A DNA stretch of 64,000 nt from Paramecium pentaurelia (GCA_905183005.1 CAJJDO010000049.1:1856-65855); one strand, 5' to 3'; numbered from the stretch's first letter, positions 32,368 to 45,459 are shown. Numbers and translations are program-made. The notes: generated by a model not told the origin, from the letters alone.

Positions 32368-35300
32368 TCACATTCTTTAATGACTTTATTATATGCTTCT
32401 TACAGTGACATAATCTGAATTTTCGGTTTTTCTATTTCTTTATCTTGTAGTCGATTTTCTTCTTAATCTGCTTGCTAAAGTATCATCCATTTTATCTTAG
32501 GTGATTACATCTTCTCTGAAAAGCTCAAAACTTTGACAAAACTTCTCAGGAATTATTATTTTAACAAGAACCAAAAAAATTATACTACCTACTCCAAATG
32601 CAATACAAAGTAAATGTTGTTAAACTGTTAAATGAGAAACTTTAACAAATTTACCACCAAATTATATTAAAATACATTAGATTATTAAAGTAAATGTTTA
32701 AACACCCCAAAATAAAGGATTATTACATGCATTAGTAAATGGGTTTATAGTTTTGTAATCTAATTATCGGCATGATATTGAATTAAAGACTTACATAACT
32801 ACAAAAGATTAGAAAAATATACTCATTTAGACTACATTCTTATGGAACTTAAATAGATAATATCATATAATACTTTTTATCCAATTAACTCTTCAGGCAT
32901 AGATAAATCCATATATTTTGGTAAAACAAATAAAATGCCACACAGAACAGCTATCTGATATATAGATCCTCCTACTATAGTTCTATTCATTGTTGGAGAC
33001 ACAATTTTATCTTCTCTTTTGTATGGTTATCTTTCAAGAACTGTAATATTGGGGGGTTCAGTTGCTAAGGCTAAAGAAGCAAAAGTATCCATAATTAAAT
33101 TAACCCAAAGCATTTCAATAGTATTTAATGGAGATTCTTTTAGAACCACTGCTCCCAAAAAGGACATGAATAATGCTACTAAATTAACAGTTAATTGAAA
33201 TTGAATGAATTTTCTTATACAGTCATATATATTTCTACCCCATTTCATAGCTAAAATATATATTATAAGTACCTGTTATTATGGAACTGAAATTATCATC
33301 TAATAAAATAATATCTGCAGCATCTTTAGCAACATCAGAACCAGTGATACCCATTGCAAATCCTACATCTGCTTTTTTTAAAGCTGGAGCATCATTTGTA
33401 CCATCACCTGTAACTGCAATTACATTACCTTCTGCAATTAATCCAGTAACCAAAATATATTTATCTTCAGGTGATGCTCTTGCCATTACTTTCATATCTC
33501 TAGCAATAATTTTGAAATTTTATTTATTTCCTACTTCTTTGATTTCATTTCCATCTTTATCTTTAATAGTCTTTAATCCCCCTACAAATTCTCTAAAAGT
33601 CTTTCCCTCCACAACTTCATATTACCCTAATTGTTTGCCACTTTAAAGAATTCCACATTCTTTTGCAATAGCTGTTGCTGTCATTATGTTATCACCTGTA
33701 ACCATTCTAACAGTAACTCCAGATGCATGACATTACTTAATTGAATTAGGCACATCTGGTCTTATTGGATCTTTAATTCCAGCAATAGCAACAAGTACTA
33801 AATCTTTATCTAAATCATCTTCTTATATGGATTAAGTGAATTTAGTAAGTTAAGGAATTTATCCTAAAGCACTTGAATTTTAAGAATGAGGATCAAGATC
33901 TCGATAAGCAATAGCTATTGTTCTTAAAGATTCTGAAGCAAAGGCTTAGATTATATCATTATAAATTTAATCTTTTGCTTTCTAATCTAAGATTTATTCA
34001 ACACCATTAGGACCCACCATTTTGATACATTGATTTAGAACAATTTCAGAAGCCCCCTTTGTATAAACTCTAATAAATTGAGTTTTTGGATTATATACTG
34101 CAGTACTCATCTTCTTTCTCTTACTATTGAATGGGATTTGTCTAAGGATTTTATCACTAGGTCTGTATTATGAAAAGTTATAATTAAAATTATCAGCACA
34201 CTCTAACAAAGCACATTCAGTCTTATTACCAATTTAGATCCATTTATTTGTTACTTTATCTTTTTATGGGAATGCATTTGAATTATAACATATACTTTCA
34301 CACATTAATTCAATAGTATTCTTATTTAACTTAGATTTGATTGTATGGACATCATTCTTTATAGTATTCTTTTCAACATACAAAGCAGTTACTTGCATGA
34401 TATTTTATGTTAATGTGCCTGTCTTATCACTACATATATTATTAGCTCCACCCATAATTTCACATGATGATAGATTCTTAACCAAATTTTATTCATCTTT
34501 CATTTTTCCAACTGAATATGCTAATGCTATAGTAACAGCTAAAGGTAACCCTTCAGGTACAGCCACAACTATAATTGTTACAGAAATCATGAATGATTCA
34601 ACTAATACTTATAAGGTTCTTAGACTTTTAAATTGTATTTCACCTAGATAAATATCATAACCAAGATGTCCCATTAAAGCAATGAATGTAAAAATTGATA
34701 CAATAACTCCCAATTTACCTATATCTGAAGCCACTCCTTCTAATTTTTATTATAATGGAGTTGGTGGGTTATCTTGAATCAATAACTTCTTCAATTAACC
34801 AGAGATTGTATTTTAACCAACTGCAAGAACTAACATCTATCCTGTTCCATCTAAACATTTAGTTCCTGATATTAAAAATGGACTAGTATGACCTCTTGAT
34901 GCATCTTGATTCAATAATTATTGTTTTTGTTGCACCATTTCTTAATATGGTAATTTCTTTATTTCATCACTTTCTCCTGTCATTGCTGACTCATCCATTT
35001 TAACTGCACTTCCTTATATCATCAAACCTATAATATTAAATATATTATATTACCATCTACAACAAATAGATCTCCTAAATTAAATAAAAGAATGTCTCCA
35101 ACAACAATCTCTTTGGTTGCTATTTCTGTTACTTTATTTCCTCTAATTACTTAGCATTTGCCATCATCTAATCTTCTTCTCAATTATCTGAATTGTTTCT
35201 CTTTCAAATAATTATTTCCAGCAGTTATTGATATAATCAAAAATATTGCAAAAAATATAGTTGCTCTATTATATTTAAAATAATTTACATACCCTTCTGT

Positions 35301-35698
35301 CCATCCTGTTGCCAAACCTTCATTTATTATTCCAATTACTGTTGATACCAATGCTGCCAATAATAAAATTCTTAACATTGTGTCTTCTAAACATTCCATT
35401 ATCAATTCACACAGAGTTATAGGCTCTTTCTCTACTGGAGTATTGTCACCAAAACATTCTCTATTCTTTTACACATCAGCTTCTGTACTTATTCCTTACT
35501 TAAAAACTCATATCATATTCATACTTTTATGTCTGAGTTTATCTTACGAGCCAAACCTTAGTCATCCCCAAAAGATTTCACTTTACTCATACTTTGTCCA
35601 TCATTAATTTTGTTTAAGATAAATAAATCAGTAAGATCTTCGACACTCAAAAGAGAAAGTCTTTGACTCTCAATATCCTACTGCTGTTAATATTTCAT
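32368..35698 (-). CDS. Plasma-membrane-type Ca2+-ATPase (P2B)
   Basis: This pump exports cytosolic Ca2+ at the cost of ATP. Short introns (26 nt near 35505-35531, 26 nt near 35030-35055, 22 nt near 33250-33272, 26 nt near 32840-32865) join about 1,075 residues. P-type landmarks occur in order: D-E-S-A-M-T-G-E (actuator), N-I-C-S-D-K-T-G-T-L-T with the phosphorylated Asp, R-M-V-T-G-D-N, V-T-G-D-G-T-N-D-A-P-A-L and V-N-L-I-M-D-T-F-A-S-L-A-L-A-T-E-P-P (membrane helix 6 Asn/Asp). The block F-V-V-M-Q-V-F-N-S-I matches the PMCA-type helix 9. The C-terminal tail is short and basic (L-A-S-R-L-R-R-K-S), a possible calmodulin or regulatory site. P2B is favoured over SERCA by these helix motifs. Confidence 0.93.
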
Positions 35699-36066
35699 GA
35701 ATAAAATTAATTATGTTAGTAATTTAATTTTAATTTAATTCTTTTTTTCAAATCTATACATAATAATTAATTTAGAAAATATCTTATCATACTTCTTAAT
35801 TCATTATAATACTTATGATATTACTAGATCATTTAAATTAAATTTAACTAAAAAATTTATTAATTTGATAATCACTTATTCAAAAAAGATATAGTTTAAA
35901 AAATTCATCAAAATACTTTATAATTATCATGTATCTTAAAAATTAAAAAATCAAAAATTAAGATATTTAATTCAAAGATAATTAATCAGATTATTATTGA
36001 TAGAAACTAAAATAATGAAAAATAATTTGCATGAAAATATAATTCTGTCAAATATACATTATCAAA
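35699..36066. other. Intergenic region
   Basis: This AT-rich spacer lies between the Ca2+-ATPase start and the surface-protein stop. No motif or gene is seen. Confidence 0.5.
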
Positions 36067-36960
36067 TCACTCTAATAAGATAAATAAGAGTGCAACTGCT
36101 CCAAGAATGTATGAATTACTCTCACTAAACTTATCATTCAATTCATCACATTAAACACATTTATTGTCAGCCCATTTGTAATTACCAGATGTTTTTTAAT
36201 AGCATTCATTTTAGGTCAGAGTTGAGGCATCAGCAACAGCACAAGCACCATTAGTCCATGAACATAGAGTAAATTTATAATCAGCTGAACGAATTCTATC
36301 ACATGCAAATGAATTGGTAATATCTGAGCATTTTCTTTCACGGCAAGTATTTGATTCGTATATGCATGTACCAGAGTTATTACAAATATTTTGGAAATTG
36401 TTAAGATCTGAACAGCTATAGTCTGTGTTCAAAGATTTGCATGTGTTATCATTGCCCCAAGCACAACGTGAAGTTTTTGAATCCTATCCATCACATGTTA
36501 ATGCTGTAGTAAATGATGAACAAGTAACATATTGAACAGCAGCACAAGATCCAGATGTTATTGTACAACCTTATCCATATGGACAATCTTCTACATTATA
36601 ATCATCACACTTTGAAAAGCTAGAACATTTACTTTCTTTGTTCCAATAACATTCATCAATTTTTCTACAAATATTGGATGTTGAACCATCAGAGCATTCA
36701 AGATCTTCTACATCTTCACAAGATCCATTTATCCATTAGCAAGAATCAAATACATCACAAGAGCCTGATGCAGTAATATCTCCGCAGTCTAAATCAAAAT
36801 CTTAGCATTCTGAATCTGATGAATTCCATAGACAATATCCTAAGGCTGATGCACAATCAGTTTAATCAAGTTCTGAGCAGTCACAATATAGTGAAGAATC
36901 ATATGTCACAGCTGTTGTTAAGCCAATAAGACAAAGTGAGACTATTAGTTTGTTAATCAT
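36067..36960 (-). CDS. Cys-rich secreted surface protein (PSA/i-antigen-like repeats)
   Basis: An intronless frame of 297 codons starts M-I-N-K-L-I-V-S-L-C-L-I-G-L-T-T-A, a signal peptide. About seven repeats of 35-45 residues follow, each with a pattern like C-x-D...C...C-x-W-x(4-6)-C (for example C-L-W-N-S-S-D-S-E-C, C-Q-W-I-N-G-S-C, C-Y-W-N-K-E-S-K-C). The C-terminus is hydrophobic, I-L-G-A-V-A-L-L-F-I-L-L-E, and ends abruptly as in GPI-anchored precursors. This matches the periodic Cys/Trp layout of Paramecium surface (immobilisation) antigens but is far smaller, so it is a mini member or relative. Cell-surface location is inferred from signal peptide plus tail. Composition is richer in G/C than its surroundings. 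Confidence 0.78.
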
Positions 36961-38749
36961 ATTTATTATTAATTAAGATTTATTTAAACCCCGTTATAAA
37001 CAGCGACAGGTAAATCAAAATGTCAATTAAAATTAATGTTATTTGAAATAATTCAAATTTTTTCATAATACACAAATTAAAACTTATTTTTCATTAATTT
37101 TTTTAAAAATTTTTTCATCAAACTTGATAATACTAGTTGAGTGACATATATGAATTACATTTACCAGAATATTTTTTTTACAATTATATTTGATGTATTT
37201 TTTATTTTTATCAAACTGTTTTCAAAATTTATTTAAAGAGTCTTATCATAAAAAATGGCAATTGCTTTTAATAGAAAAATAATTAGGAATCAAAGGATTT
37301 TGCACTTTTTTTTATTGAACTATTTTGTTTCTGTTTTAGCTATAGTTTTATGTTTCTTTTTTTCAATATAATCAAAACTCATACAAACACTTATAAATTT
37401 GTAAATTATTTGAGTAAGAAAAAAATTATTTATAAGATCATTAAGATAGATTAAACTACTTAGCATTTGTATTTTTAGAGTTGAATTTTTTAAATTTATT
37501 GATCCAATTCTTTTTCAAAATAAAACTGCAACTTCTGATAATTTTATTTATTTTAATAAAAATTAAGAGAATTATGTTGATATCATAAAAAAATAGCGAT
37601 TGCATGAATAAGATTATCAATATGTGAATCAGCATTACACTGAAAATTATGAACCATTTAATATTCAATAATAAATTTTATTTAATTATAATTAATATTT
37701 GTCAAGAAAAATAGATTTAATCAGAAATTTTCATTCAATTTATGTTTTCAGAATACTCTTTAATTACTTGAAGAAATTCTTTAGTTGCTGCTGTCATTTA
37801 TCTTTTCAGAAACTATTATTCAAATAAATCATTATTTAATCTTTGCATTCTTACATATTTAAATTTTATGGCTAATATTTTTATTATGTTTAACATCATT
37901 AAATTGTCAATTCAAGATTGACTTGCTCTTATCTAAAAGATAGTTTAATATTAAACACGTTGCAAAATATTTTTGTTTAAAGTATTCATATTTAATTGTT
38001 AAATTTTATTTATTATATTTATATATTAATAATTCAAAATTCAAAATTTTTAAAGAATAAGTAATTTCTGAAGTATTTTAATGAATATTCTGAATTATAT
38101 ACTTACTTTAAATTTCTATTAGGCATAATTGATATTATGATATATACATAAGAAAATACGAATATGGGCAATAAAATATCATATCTTATTTATGCCTATC
38201 ATTTATGTTTAATACTTAATCACTTTGTATTTGATATTTTTAATTTATATCATCTTTTTTGTTTTATTCATTTTTTCTCTTGATTTATTAACACAACTAT
38301 CATTTACATTCTTTAGTTTACCAACTTTCCAATAATATATTATTGCTTGAATATCTTTCGTTATTTTTTATATTTTTTAATTCTTTATCTTACTTTTTTA
38401 ATTTTAAATCCCTTTAAATTCTGGTTTTAGAATAATTATTTTTTTGGTTTCTTTTTAATAAGGTTTATTTATTTATGACAAAATATTAAATATTGCAAAA
38501 ATAAATAAATAACAATCAATTTTGAGAATTCTCCAATTATTAAAAATTATTATCATTGGAGTGAGTAAGAATACAAGAAGAAAGTGCAATAATCTATAAA
38601 ACTATAGAACTATTAAATTAACTTTAAGCTATGATTAAAGGTGGATTTTGAATAAAATAAGGTTAAAATTGATTAATTTAAAGTAACTAAAGTTATTAAT
38701 TAAATGAATAAAAAGTGAGGAGTGAATTCTATTATATTTAATAAAGAAA
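36961..38749. other. 1.8-kb AT-rich gap
   Basis: Only scraps are visible, for example a 57-codon plus-strand frame near 37257-37430 with one hydrophobic helix (L-N-Y-F-V-S-V-L-A-I-V-L-C-F). No supported gene, RNA or repeat. Confidence 0.4.
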
Positions 38750-39930
38750 ATGAGACAATTTTTGGAATTAGGATAGTTTTTATAAAATAAATAATAGTAA
38801 CTATATCGTTTTTTTAATATTAATGTTTATAATTGCAGCAATTTTATGTGTTAGAGTTTTTGGATAGTTGGGCTATGATGGTTATACAGAATGGCAATCT
38901 GGAATTGATAGAACTATCAATAGACAAAACAAATTTGTTGAACCTGTATATCCATTGCAAATGTTCACAAGAGTGTAATTTCCAAGATAATTCAGCAGGT
39001 TAGAATAATTCTTAATTGAATAGACGCCCATAAGTTTTATTGATGCATGAAGAAATAGAATGGAATAAAAATAGGAATATCAATTATTAAACTTTTGTTT
39101 CAGATGTGACTGTAAAAGGCTTTTATATAAACTATTTAATTAATGGTCCAGCAATCATTCCAGTTTTAAGAGTAAGATGGGTTGCATTTGTAGATTCAGA
39201 AGCAGAAGTGCAATATGTTAATTATCAATTTGAAGATTTAATTAGATTGAGACAAGGTTTTGGAACTAGATTTTAAGATTTCATGGTTCAATATTATTTA
39301 AAATATCCAACACCAAGAGTTGTAGCATTTATTGTAGGAGCTGAAATTGAAGTTTATGATTCATTAACAACAACTATATAAATTTAGTTAGGTAAACCTA
39401 CAGGTAGTGCTACTCCTGTTAGATTTTTGACAAGAGATAGATGTCATATTAATACTCTTAGAATAGCTTACTTTATTTCTTCAGATTATTCTACTTTAAT
39501 GGGAACTTTGGGTAGTTCAGATAATCATTTTAATTAATTTTTGGATAATGAAAATAGGATGAAATTAAGAGTACAAAGATTTGAAAGAGAAGTTCCTTCT
39601 ACTTTTATTTTTGAATCTCATTAGAATGTATTAGCTTAAGGAATAACAGGATTTGATGTTCATAGTAGAGCTGGTAATTTCTACATAAAAGTTGGAGGTG
39701 AATATGTTGATAAGAAATCATCTACTTATCATTGTGCATATGGAACACGTAAATATATATATTAAATTTTAGGTGGGGATACTGTATTATAATATATGGA
39801 AGTCAGTTATATATTACATCCTCCAGCATTACCTCCTTATCAAATGTTTGTTGAAGAAAATGTCACAGAGAATTAAGAAGAGGCTAAAATAGAAGAATAA
39901 TAACTGCTTAATGAGTCATTAATACCATGA
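38750..39930 (+). CDS. Single-pass membrane protein, unknown family
   Basis: Two introns (22 nt near 38777-38798, 25 nt near 38999-39023) give about 377 residues. After M-R-Q-F-L-E-L-G-Y-N comes one strong membrane helix (I-V-F-L-I-L-M-F-I-I-A-A-I-L-C). The rest is a soluble, beta-rich domain with D-G-Y-T-E-W-Q-S-G-I-D-R-T, P-A-I-I-P-V-L-R-V-R-W-V-A-F, G-F-D-V-H-S-R-A-G-N-F-Y-I-K-V-G-G-E-Y and an acidic end. It is most simply a signal-anchored protein with a lumenal or extracellular domain. Both introns are needed to keep the frame open, which supports the gene. The stop is only 29 bp upstream of the UTP4 start on the same strand. No known domain recognised. Confidence 0.7.
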
Positions 39931-39959
39931 CAAATATATATTATATATAAATTAAAATA

Positions 39960-41999
39960 ATGTAAATAGAGCAACCACAGATTAAAAAGTAATATGAAAA
40001 GGCTCATGTTTCTTTACATCACAAATAAATTCCATATTTACCATCCACTATCACAGCTCTTTCAAATAATCATAATTAGCAATTATTGTTAGTTGGTAAA
40101 GAAAATGGAGTGATTGATATATATTGTTATCCAACAAATACTTAAATTTCAATCTGTTGTTCAATTAATAGTTAAATTAGATCACTCTTTTGGATTGATG
40201 AAGAATGTATATATGTAAATATTATATATAGATTTTATATGTGCATATTTAAGTGGTCAAATTTCATTATTTAATATTCACGATTATAAGCCTTTAAATA
40301 ATTTTTAATTGCCAGATAATATTAATATCTATTAATCAATACCTACATATGATTCTTAATTTTTATGTGCATGTAGTGATGGTTCCATCAGAAAATTTGA
40401 TTATTAAAACAATAAAATATATCAAATATAATAATCACAATAATTAGATTGTCAATGTTTATCAATTGCTATTAATAAAGAATATGTTTATGCATCATTC
40501 TCTAATGGATTTATTAGATAATTAACTTAAAAGACATTATTACAATAATAAACATGGTAACTCAATATAAGTAGTTCCAAAATTGCTAAAGCCAATGTAA
40601 TTATTCCATGGAAATTATGCATTTGTAATAATAATCTATTTATTGGATCATCAAATGGTAGTGTAATAATTTATGAAACTTAATTTAATACAGAAATTCA
40701 ATAAATACAAACACATATGTCAGATATTCTTACTTTATATTCAAATCTAAATAATGTTTATGTAAGTGGAGTAGATAGTAAAATTGTTTGTTTATCATAT
40801 AATGGATCATAATATCAAATTACATAATAATTAAGAGGATAATCTCATGATGTTTATGCTTTTGAAATCATTAAGAATAATATCCTAATATCTGGAGGTT
40901 TGAATACTGATATTTGTTATTATAAATTAGATGTTAATGGTTAACTCCTTTAATAAAATTAATTTACACATATTTTTACTATTCCTAGAAGTGAACAATT
41001 TATTTGTAATCATTAATATATTGCAATTAATAAATATGATTCTATTGATATATTATCTTATGAAATTGAATCTGATCCTATTTATTGGTGTGAATTTAAA
41101 CTATAGAAACCAGCTCATTTTATTAAATTAACTAAAAAGTTATTATGTTATTGTTAGAGTGATTAAACTATAATTATGAATGAAATAGATAAATAATTTA
41201 AAAAATATAAAGTATATCCTCATTTCAAATCTATGGAATTTGATCATACTTAAAATACATTTTATAGTATTGATAAAGATGATAAATTATTTAAACATAA
41301 ATTTAATGGATAATCTTAATTTATAGCTTAATTAATTCATGGATAACCAAAATTAATGAAATTTATTAATAAGAAAATATTAATTATTACTTATCCTCAT
41401 TTGTAAAAATTCATTTCTGTAAATGTTATTAATAATACAGTTGAATAAATAGATTGCAGATCTAATCAAAATTATGTTACAAATATCTTAATAATCAATG
41501 GTAAATGTATGAAAATACTTGTCACTTATGCATCTCATATTTTTGCAATTTACAATTATGATTTTAAAGAATAATTATGGCAAATGAATTCTTATTCTAA
41601 AGAACACATGATGCATTCTCCACTTAATGTTTCTCTCTTAAAAGATCCAATAAGAGGAGCTATAACTGATAATATGGATAGTAAAAGAATGTTATTATTT
41701 ACTAAGTAATATATACTTATTTAATATATTATAGTAATCATTTTATTAGACTTCATCAAAGAGGGATACCACCAAAAGAAGTAAAGGAGTAAGAATTCAA
41801 TAAAATGTTATAACCAGAAAAGAAGGATTCTGGTTAAAAATTGGATATAGTAGACAATTATGCTTTAATTTATCATAATTATGTGATCTTGAATTGTTTG
41901 AATATTAGCAACTAAAATTACATCTTATTAGAATGGGATAAATAAGCCACATTCTCTTAAATTCAAGGTGCCTTTGATGGAAAAAAATATAAACATTGA
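39960..41999 (+). CDS. UTP4: UTP4/Cirhin-like WD40 protein of the SSU processome
   Basis: UTP4 belongs to the t-UTP subcomplex that starts 18S rRNA processing in the nucleolus. Two introns (25 nt near 40207-40231, 29 nt near 41709-41737) give about 661 residues, the usual size. The order of divergent WD repeats fits UTP4: N-terminal S-T-I-T-A-L-S...L-L-L-V-G-K-E-N-G-V-I-D-I-Y, then I-R-S-L-F-W-I-D-E-E, F-I-G-S-S-N-G-S-V, V-Y-V-S-G-V-D-S-K-I-V-C-L. The family marker G-Q-S-H-D-V-Y-A-F-E...I-S-G-G-L-N-T-D follows. The C-terminus is a basic F-D-G-K-K-Y-K-H, as in the family. The assignment rests on the SHDV...SGG(L/V)-x-T-D block and overall order; another divergent WD protein is possible but less likely. 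Confidence 0.78.
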
Positions 42000-42049
42000 T
42001 GTATATATTATTATATGTATATTAATTATTTTTAAAAATTAAGAGTGAA

Positions 42050-42483
42050 ATGCATCAATCCAACATGATATATAAAAGTTTTAGAGAATAATATACTATT
42101 TAAGAGAGACAAGCAAAATTAAAGGAAAAATTAAGTCAGTATCCAGATATGATTCCTGTTATTTTTGAGAAGCATCCAAAATCTAAAATTTAACATTTGA
42201 ACAAATAATTGTATTTACTATTTTAAAATATTGATATTTAGTTACTAAAGGTTTTAGGATGATTTAATTTCGTGATACATTAAAAAACACTTTATAGATT
42301 TCACCTAAGTAATCTTTATACTTTCATATTGGAAATTAATTGTTACCTGAAGGTATAATTAATAAAAAGATATTTTTAGATCTCAAATTAGCAGATATTT
42401 ATGAAAAAAAGAAGGATTCAGAAGATGGTTTCTTATATATAACTTACTCTGATTTAGAAGTCTTTGGATTAAATTCTAATTGA
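42050..42483 (+). pseudogene. ATG8/LC3-like ubiquitin-fold protein, frame irregular
   Basis: ATG8 is conjugated to lipid on autophagosome membranes. From ATG 42050 the protein reads S-F-R-E-Q-Y-T-I-Q-E-R, then Y-P-D-M-I-P-V-I-F-E-K-H (family Y-P-D-x-x-P-V-I-x-E-K), and after the break M-I-Q-F-R-D-T-L-K-N-T-L and S-L-Y-F-H-I-G-N. It then gives K-D-S-E-D-G-F-L-Y-I-T-Y-S-D-L-E-V-F-G. A Gly followed by four residues at the end fits ATG4 processing. The problem lies at 42209-42260: an obvious 31-nt intron (42211-42241) leaves the downstream exon one base out of phase, and no other GT..AG choice repairs it without deleting conserved residues. Either one base is missing or extra, or the copy is dead. 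Confidence 0.7.
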
Positions 42484-42782
42484 AAATGATAATTATATAT
42501 AATTTTTTTAAAATAATAATGTTTATAAAGTTATTAATAGTTCATTTATTACTTTTGCTTATTTTATTATCAGCTTCTTTAAAATTATTACTTTATATAA
42601 TATTGTCCTTTAAGAAATTATATTACTCAATTGACTTTAAATTGACTATTCAAATAGAAAATTCAATGTTACAATTTTATATTGTTTACATTTCTTAAAT
42701 AAATTAGATTTAAATCACCTAAAATATAATTGAAAGAATATTTTTATTATTAAATCTTGCTAAATAAGTTTTTATTTGATTC

Positions 42783-44508
42783 ATGATCAGAAAACTAATT
42801 ATATGGTTTAAAAACCTCAGAATGAGTAACTAGATAATAATACTTAACTTTATTATTATCTTATTTGCTGTCTTTGCAACAATAGCAACAGCATATATAT
42901 AATAAGCAATATTTTTTACGTACATTTAGGAATTTGAATAAACATTATCATTAAAATAGGAAAGAAACATTATAAATAACATCTCTAGAAAACTACGTAT
43001 TTACATTCAGTAGAAAAATTACTAAAGTAAAGATTAACCCAATAATTTATAGCAATTTTAAATTTATGGCATTCTCAATAGATGGTTTATTAATTTATTC
43101 AATTCTAATCAGATTACTAGATCAATATTAATTAATTTTAAGATTGTATTGAAGAGGAGGAAATTAGAGATGATAATATTATTTATAATTCAGACATTTT
43201 TTGTTAAGGATTATACACAAAATAATATGATGACCAAGCAATTTTATTAAACAAAACGATTTCATTACTTATTCCTTTCTCATAATTATTTATAGGGAAT
43301 GAATAAAATAAAATATCATTTATTGATGTACCGTATAACTAAATATTCGCACAATTTCCAAGAATGTTCAAATATAAAAATTTCACTCCTAGTACTAGAC
43401 CTTGGTATACTTCAATTATATTTAAGGTATAAGAACCATTTAGCTCAATATTAAATTTAACCCAATTAAGAATATTTTTACTCTCCAATATATATTTCAG
43501 TTAGAAATTTCATGCCATATTTTGCTTTAACATATTCCTTGATTATTAATTAAACTTTATTTGGAATTACAGCCTAATTATAAGAAGTTTATGATAAGAA
43601 CATTCAAAGTATACCTTTAAATATTTTTTTGGTCAATTCCAATGGAGATGTAATATTGACTACTATGCCAACAATTTCATAAATTAATTTAATTTTTACA
43701 ATAACTAATTAAACCTATACAGGATTTAATTAAACAGATTGGGAGTTAATAAAAGTGAATTCTAAAATGAAAATTTCATAAGAAACTGCTTTCTATCTTG
43801 AAAATAAAATTTATAATAGAACTGTTTTTGTGAATGCATTCAACTTTGAAAAGGAAAATCTAACTTTAATTGTGTAATATGATAAAAATATTTTTAAGTT
43901 TCAAAAATGTGACTTATGAAATAGAAATTAATTAAAAAATAGAAGATTAAGTTGATAAAATGAAGATGAAAATGATCTAAGATTTATAAATTTATTTAGG
44001 AATTTGTATATTATTAGTAATGTTAACAACTAGTTTAATAAGATGTATATCAGCACCTTTATTAAATTTGATTAAAGTGATTAATATTCATGTAAGAAAA
44101 ATAGGAAACAATTTAAATTCAGAATTATTTAAAATGAGTTTTAAAAGTAATAAGCATACAGATGTCTTTTCATCACTTACATATTCATTCTTAGGGTTAA
44201 AAGATTTATAGACTAAAAGATCAGAAAGAAAAAACTAAATTTGTCAATAAATTGAAGATATAAAATACAATTTTAAATATCAAGAATTAGATTATTCTCA
44301 AATTAAAGAATCAATCTTACTTCTCCCTAGTTAAGATGTATAAGATTTTGGTTAAAATAATCTATTATTGAAACCTTTACTTTTAAGAAGCTTTTCATAG
44401 AAAAAAATGTGGGTTAGTACTGATGATCAAACATAATATAGATTAATCCTCATAAAATAGATATTTTAGCAACTCTTTTAAAATAATAGCCTACTTAGGA
44501 ATAATTGA
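42783..44508 (+). pseudogene. Cache-domain transmembrane receptor, frame-broken
   Basis: The start M-I-R-K-L-I-I-W-F-K-N-L-R-M-S leads into a first membrane helix (I-I-I-L-N-F-I-I-I-L-F-A-V-F-A-T-I). A large external region follows with S-T-R-P-W-Y-T-S-I-I, the R-x-W-Y signature of dCache sensors, and I-F-L-V-N-S-N-G-D-V-I-L-T-T. Then comes a second helix (L-G-I-C-I-L-L-V-M-L-T-T-S-L-I) and a cytoplasmic part with I-S-A-P-L-L-N-L-I-K-V-I-N, as in chemoreceptor-type proteins. One 26-nt intron is clear near 43024-43049. Two +1 frame changes occur in homopolymer runs (about 43472-43480 and 43886-43901). The frame ends at TGA 44506-44508, but the same frame stays open and protein-like for another 190 nt. 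It would sense an extracellular small molecule if functional; the ligand is unknown. Confidence 0.6.
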
Positions 44509-45069
44509 TTATAATTTTAAGTTGAATTGATCTATCATTATAAAAAATACTACAATATATTATTATATTAATGCTTATCTTAAGTATTTCTAATATAAGG
44601 AAATTTGATTTAATTTAGGTATTCAATAAATAAATCAGCCATAACTAGACTAATTAATAATATTTACTTCTTTAGAGGAATTCTCAGAGTAATTTGATAG
44701 AATATCCATATAAGTTCAATCAGTATCAATTTAATTTAAAACACTCTTAATATCTAATTTGCATTTTAACTAAATTTATTTAAAATATTATAATATGTAT
44801 CCTAATTAGAAACTAAATTTAGAGTTATGATATTAATTTAAAAAAAATCAAATTTAATTTATTTAATCCATTTTTTATAAATACACTATTATAATAAAGT
44901 AATAATAGGATATTATTCTCAATTAATTTAAAGATTAAACTCTTAGATAATTAATACATTCAAATAGTTACAAATAAGGATCATTAAATGAAAAAGAATC
45001 CAAAATTCTATAGAAAAATTGTTTAAATTTATTAAAATAAGATTGTTTCTATAAATATTTATGATTTTT
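44509..45069. other. Continuation-like sequence after the receptor stop
   Basis: In the same frame as the Cache receptor, 44509-44696 reads V-E-L-I-Y-H-Y-K-K-Y-Y-N-I-L-L-Y-Q-C-L-S before another TGA at about 44697. It then becomes ordinary AT-rich sequence. It may be the former C-terminus of that gene. Confidence 0.35.
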
Positions 45070-45378
45070 TCACTTTTTTTGATTTTTTAATTTATTTGTC
45101 TCTCCTTCTAAGGTCTTTAGAAAATTACTAGATGTTTCAATTAATTTTTTTAAAATGGTTTCACTTTCTTTAATCATACGATTATAATCTTAAATAGCTA
45201 ATTCTTTATCTCTTAATTGCCCTCCTTAAATTTATTATTATTATTTTAGAGATGCTAATTCTTATTACATTTGAGCAACAACAACTCTTTCTTCTTAAAC
45301 ATCATTTTATAATTCTTCCTTCTCTTCTTTTAATTTCTATAGTTAAGATTTTAACTATGTAATTGCAGTGCCATCCAT
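45070..45378 (-). CDS. Short coiled-coil protein
   Basis: ATG 45378 gives an intronless 102-codon frame: M-D-G-T-A-I-T-Q-L-K-S-Q, then an unbroken helix with E-E-K-E-E-L-Q-N-D-V-Q-E-E-R and I-K-E-S-E-T-I-L-K-K-L-I-E-T, ending N-K-L-K-N-Q-K-K at TGA 45070-45072. The whole chain is a coiled-coil candidate with no other domain. It is divergent from the coiled-coil gene at 45460 (81 bp between starts). A second divergent pair of coiled-coil genes lies at 11.3-13.3 kb. Confidence 0.55.
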
Positions 45379-45459
45379 GAATTGTTATATAATTTAATTA
45401 ATTGATCTGTTAAATATATGAGAAAATCATAAAGTTCATTATTGCTTAAATCTTCCTTT

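Noticed and set aside
33281..33646. Long plus-strand open frame
   Set aside because: It is antisense to the Ca2+-ATPase phosphorylation and hinge region, which is strongly conserved on the minus strand.
34337..34651. Plus-strand open frame with hydrophobic start
   Set aside because: It is antisense to the Ca2+-ATPase gene around the D-K-T-G-T motif.
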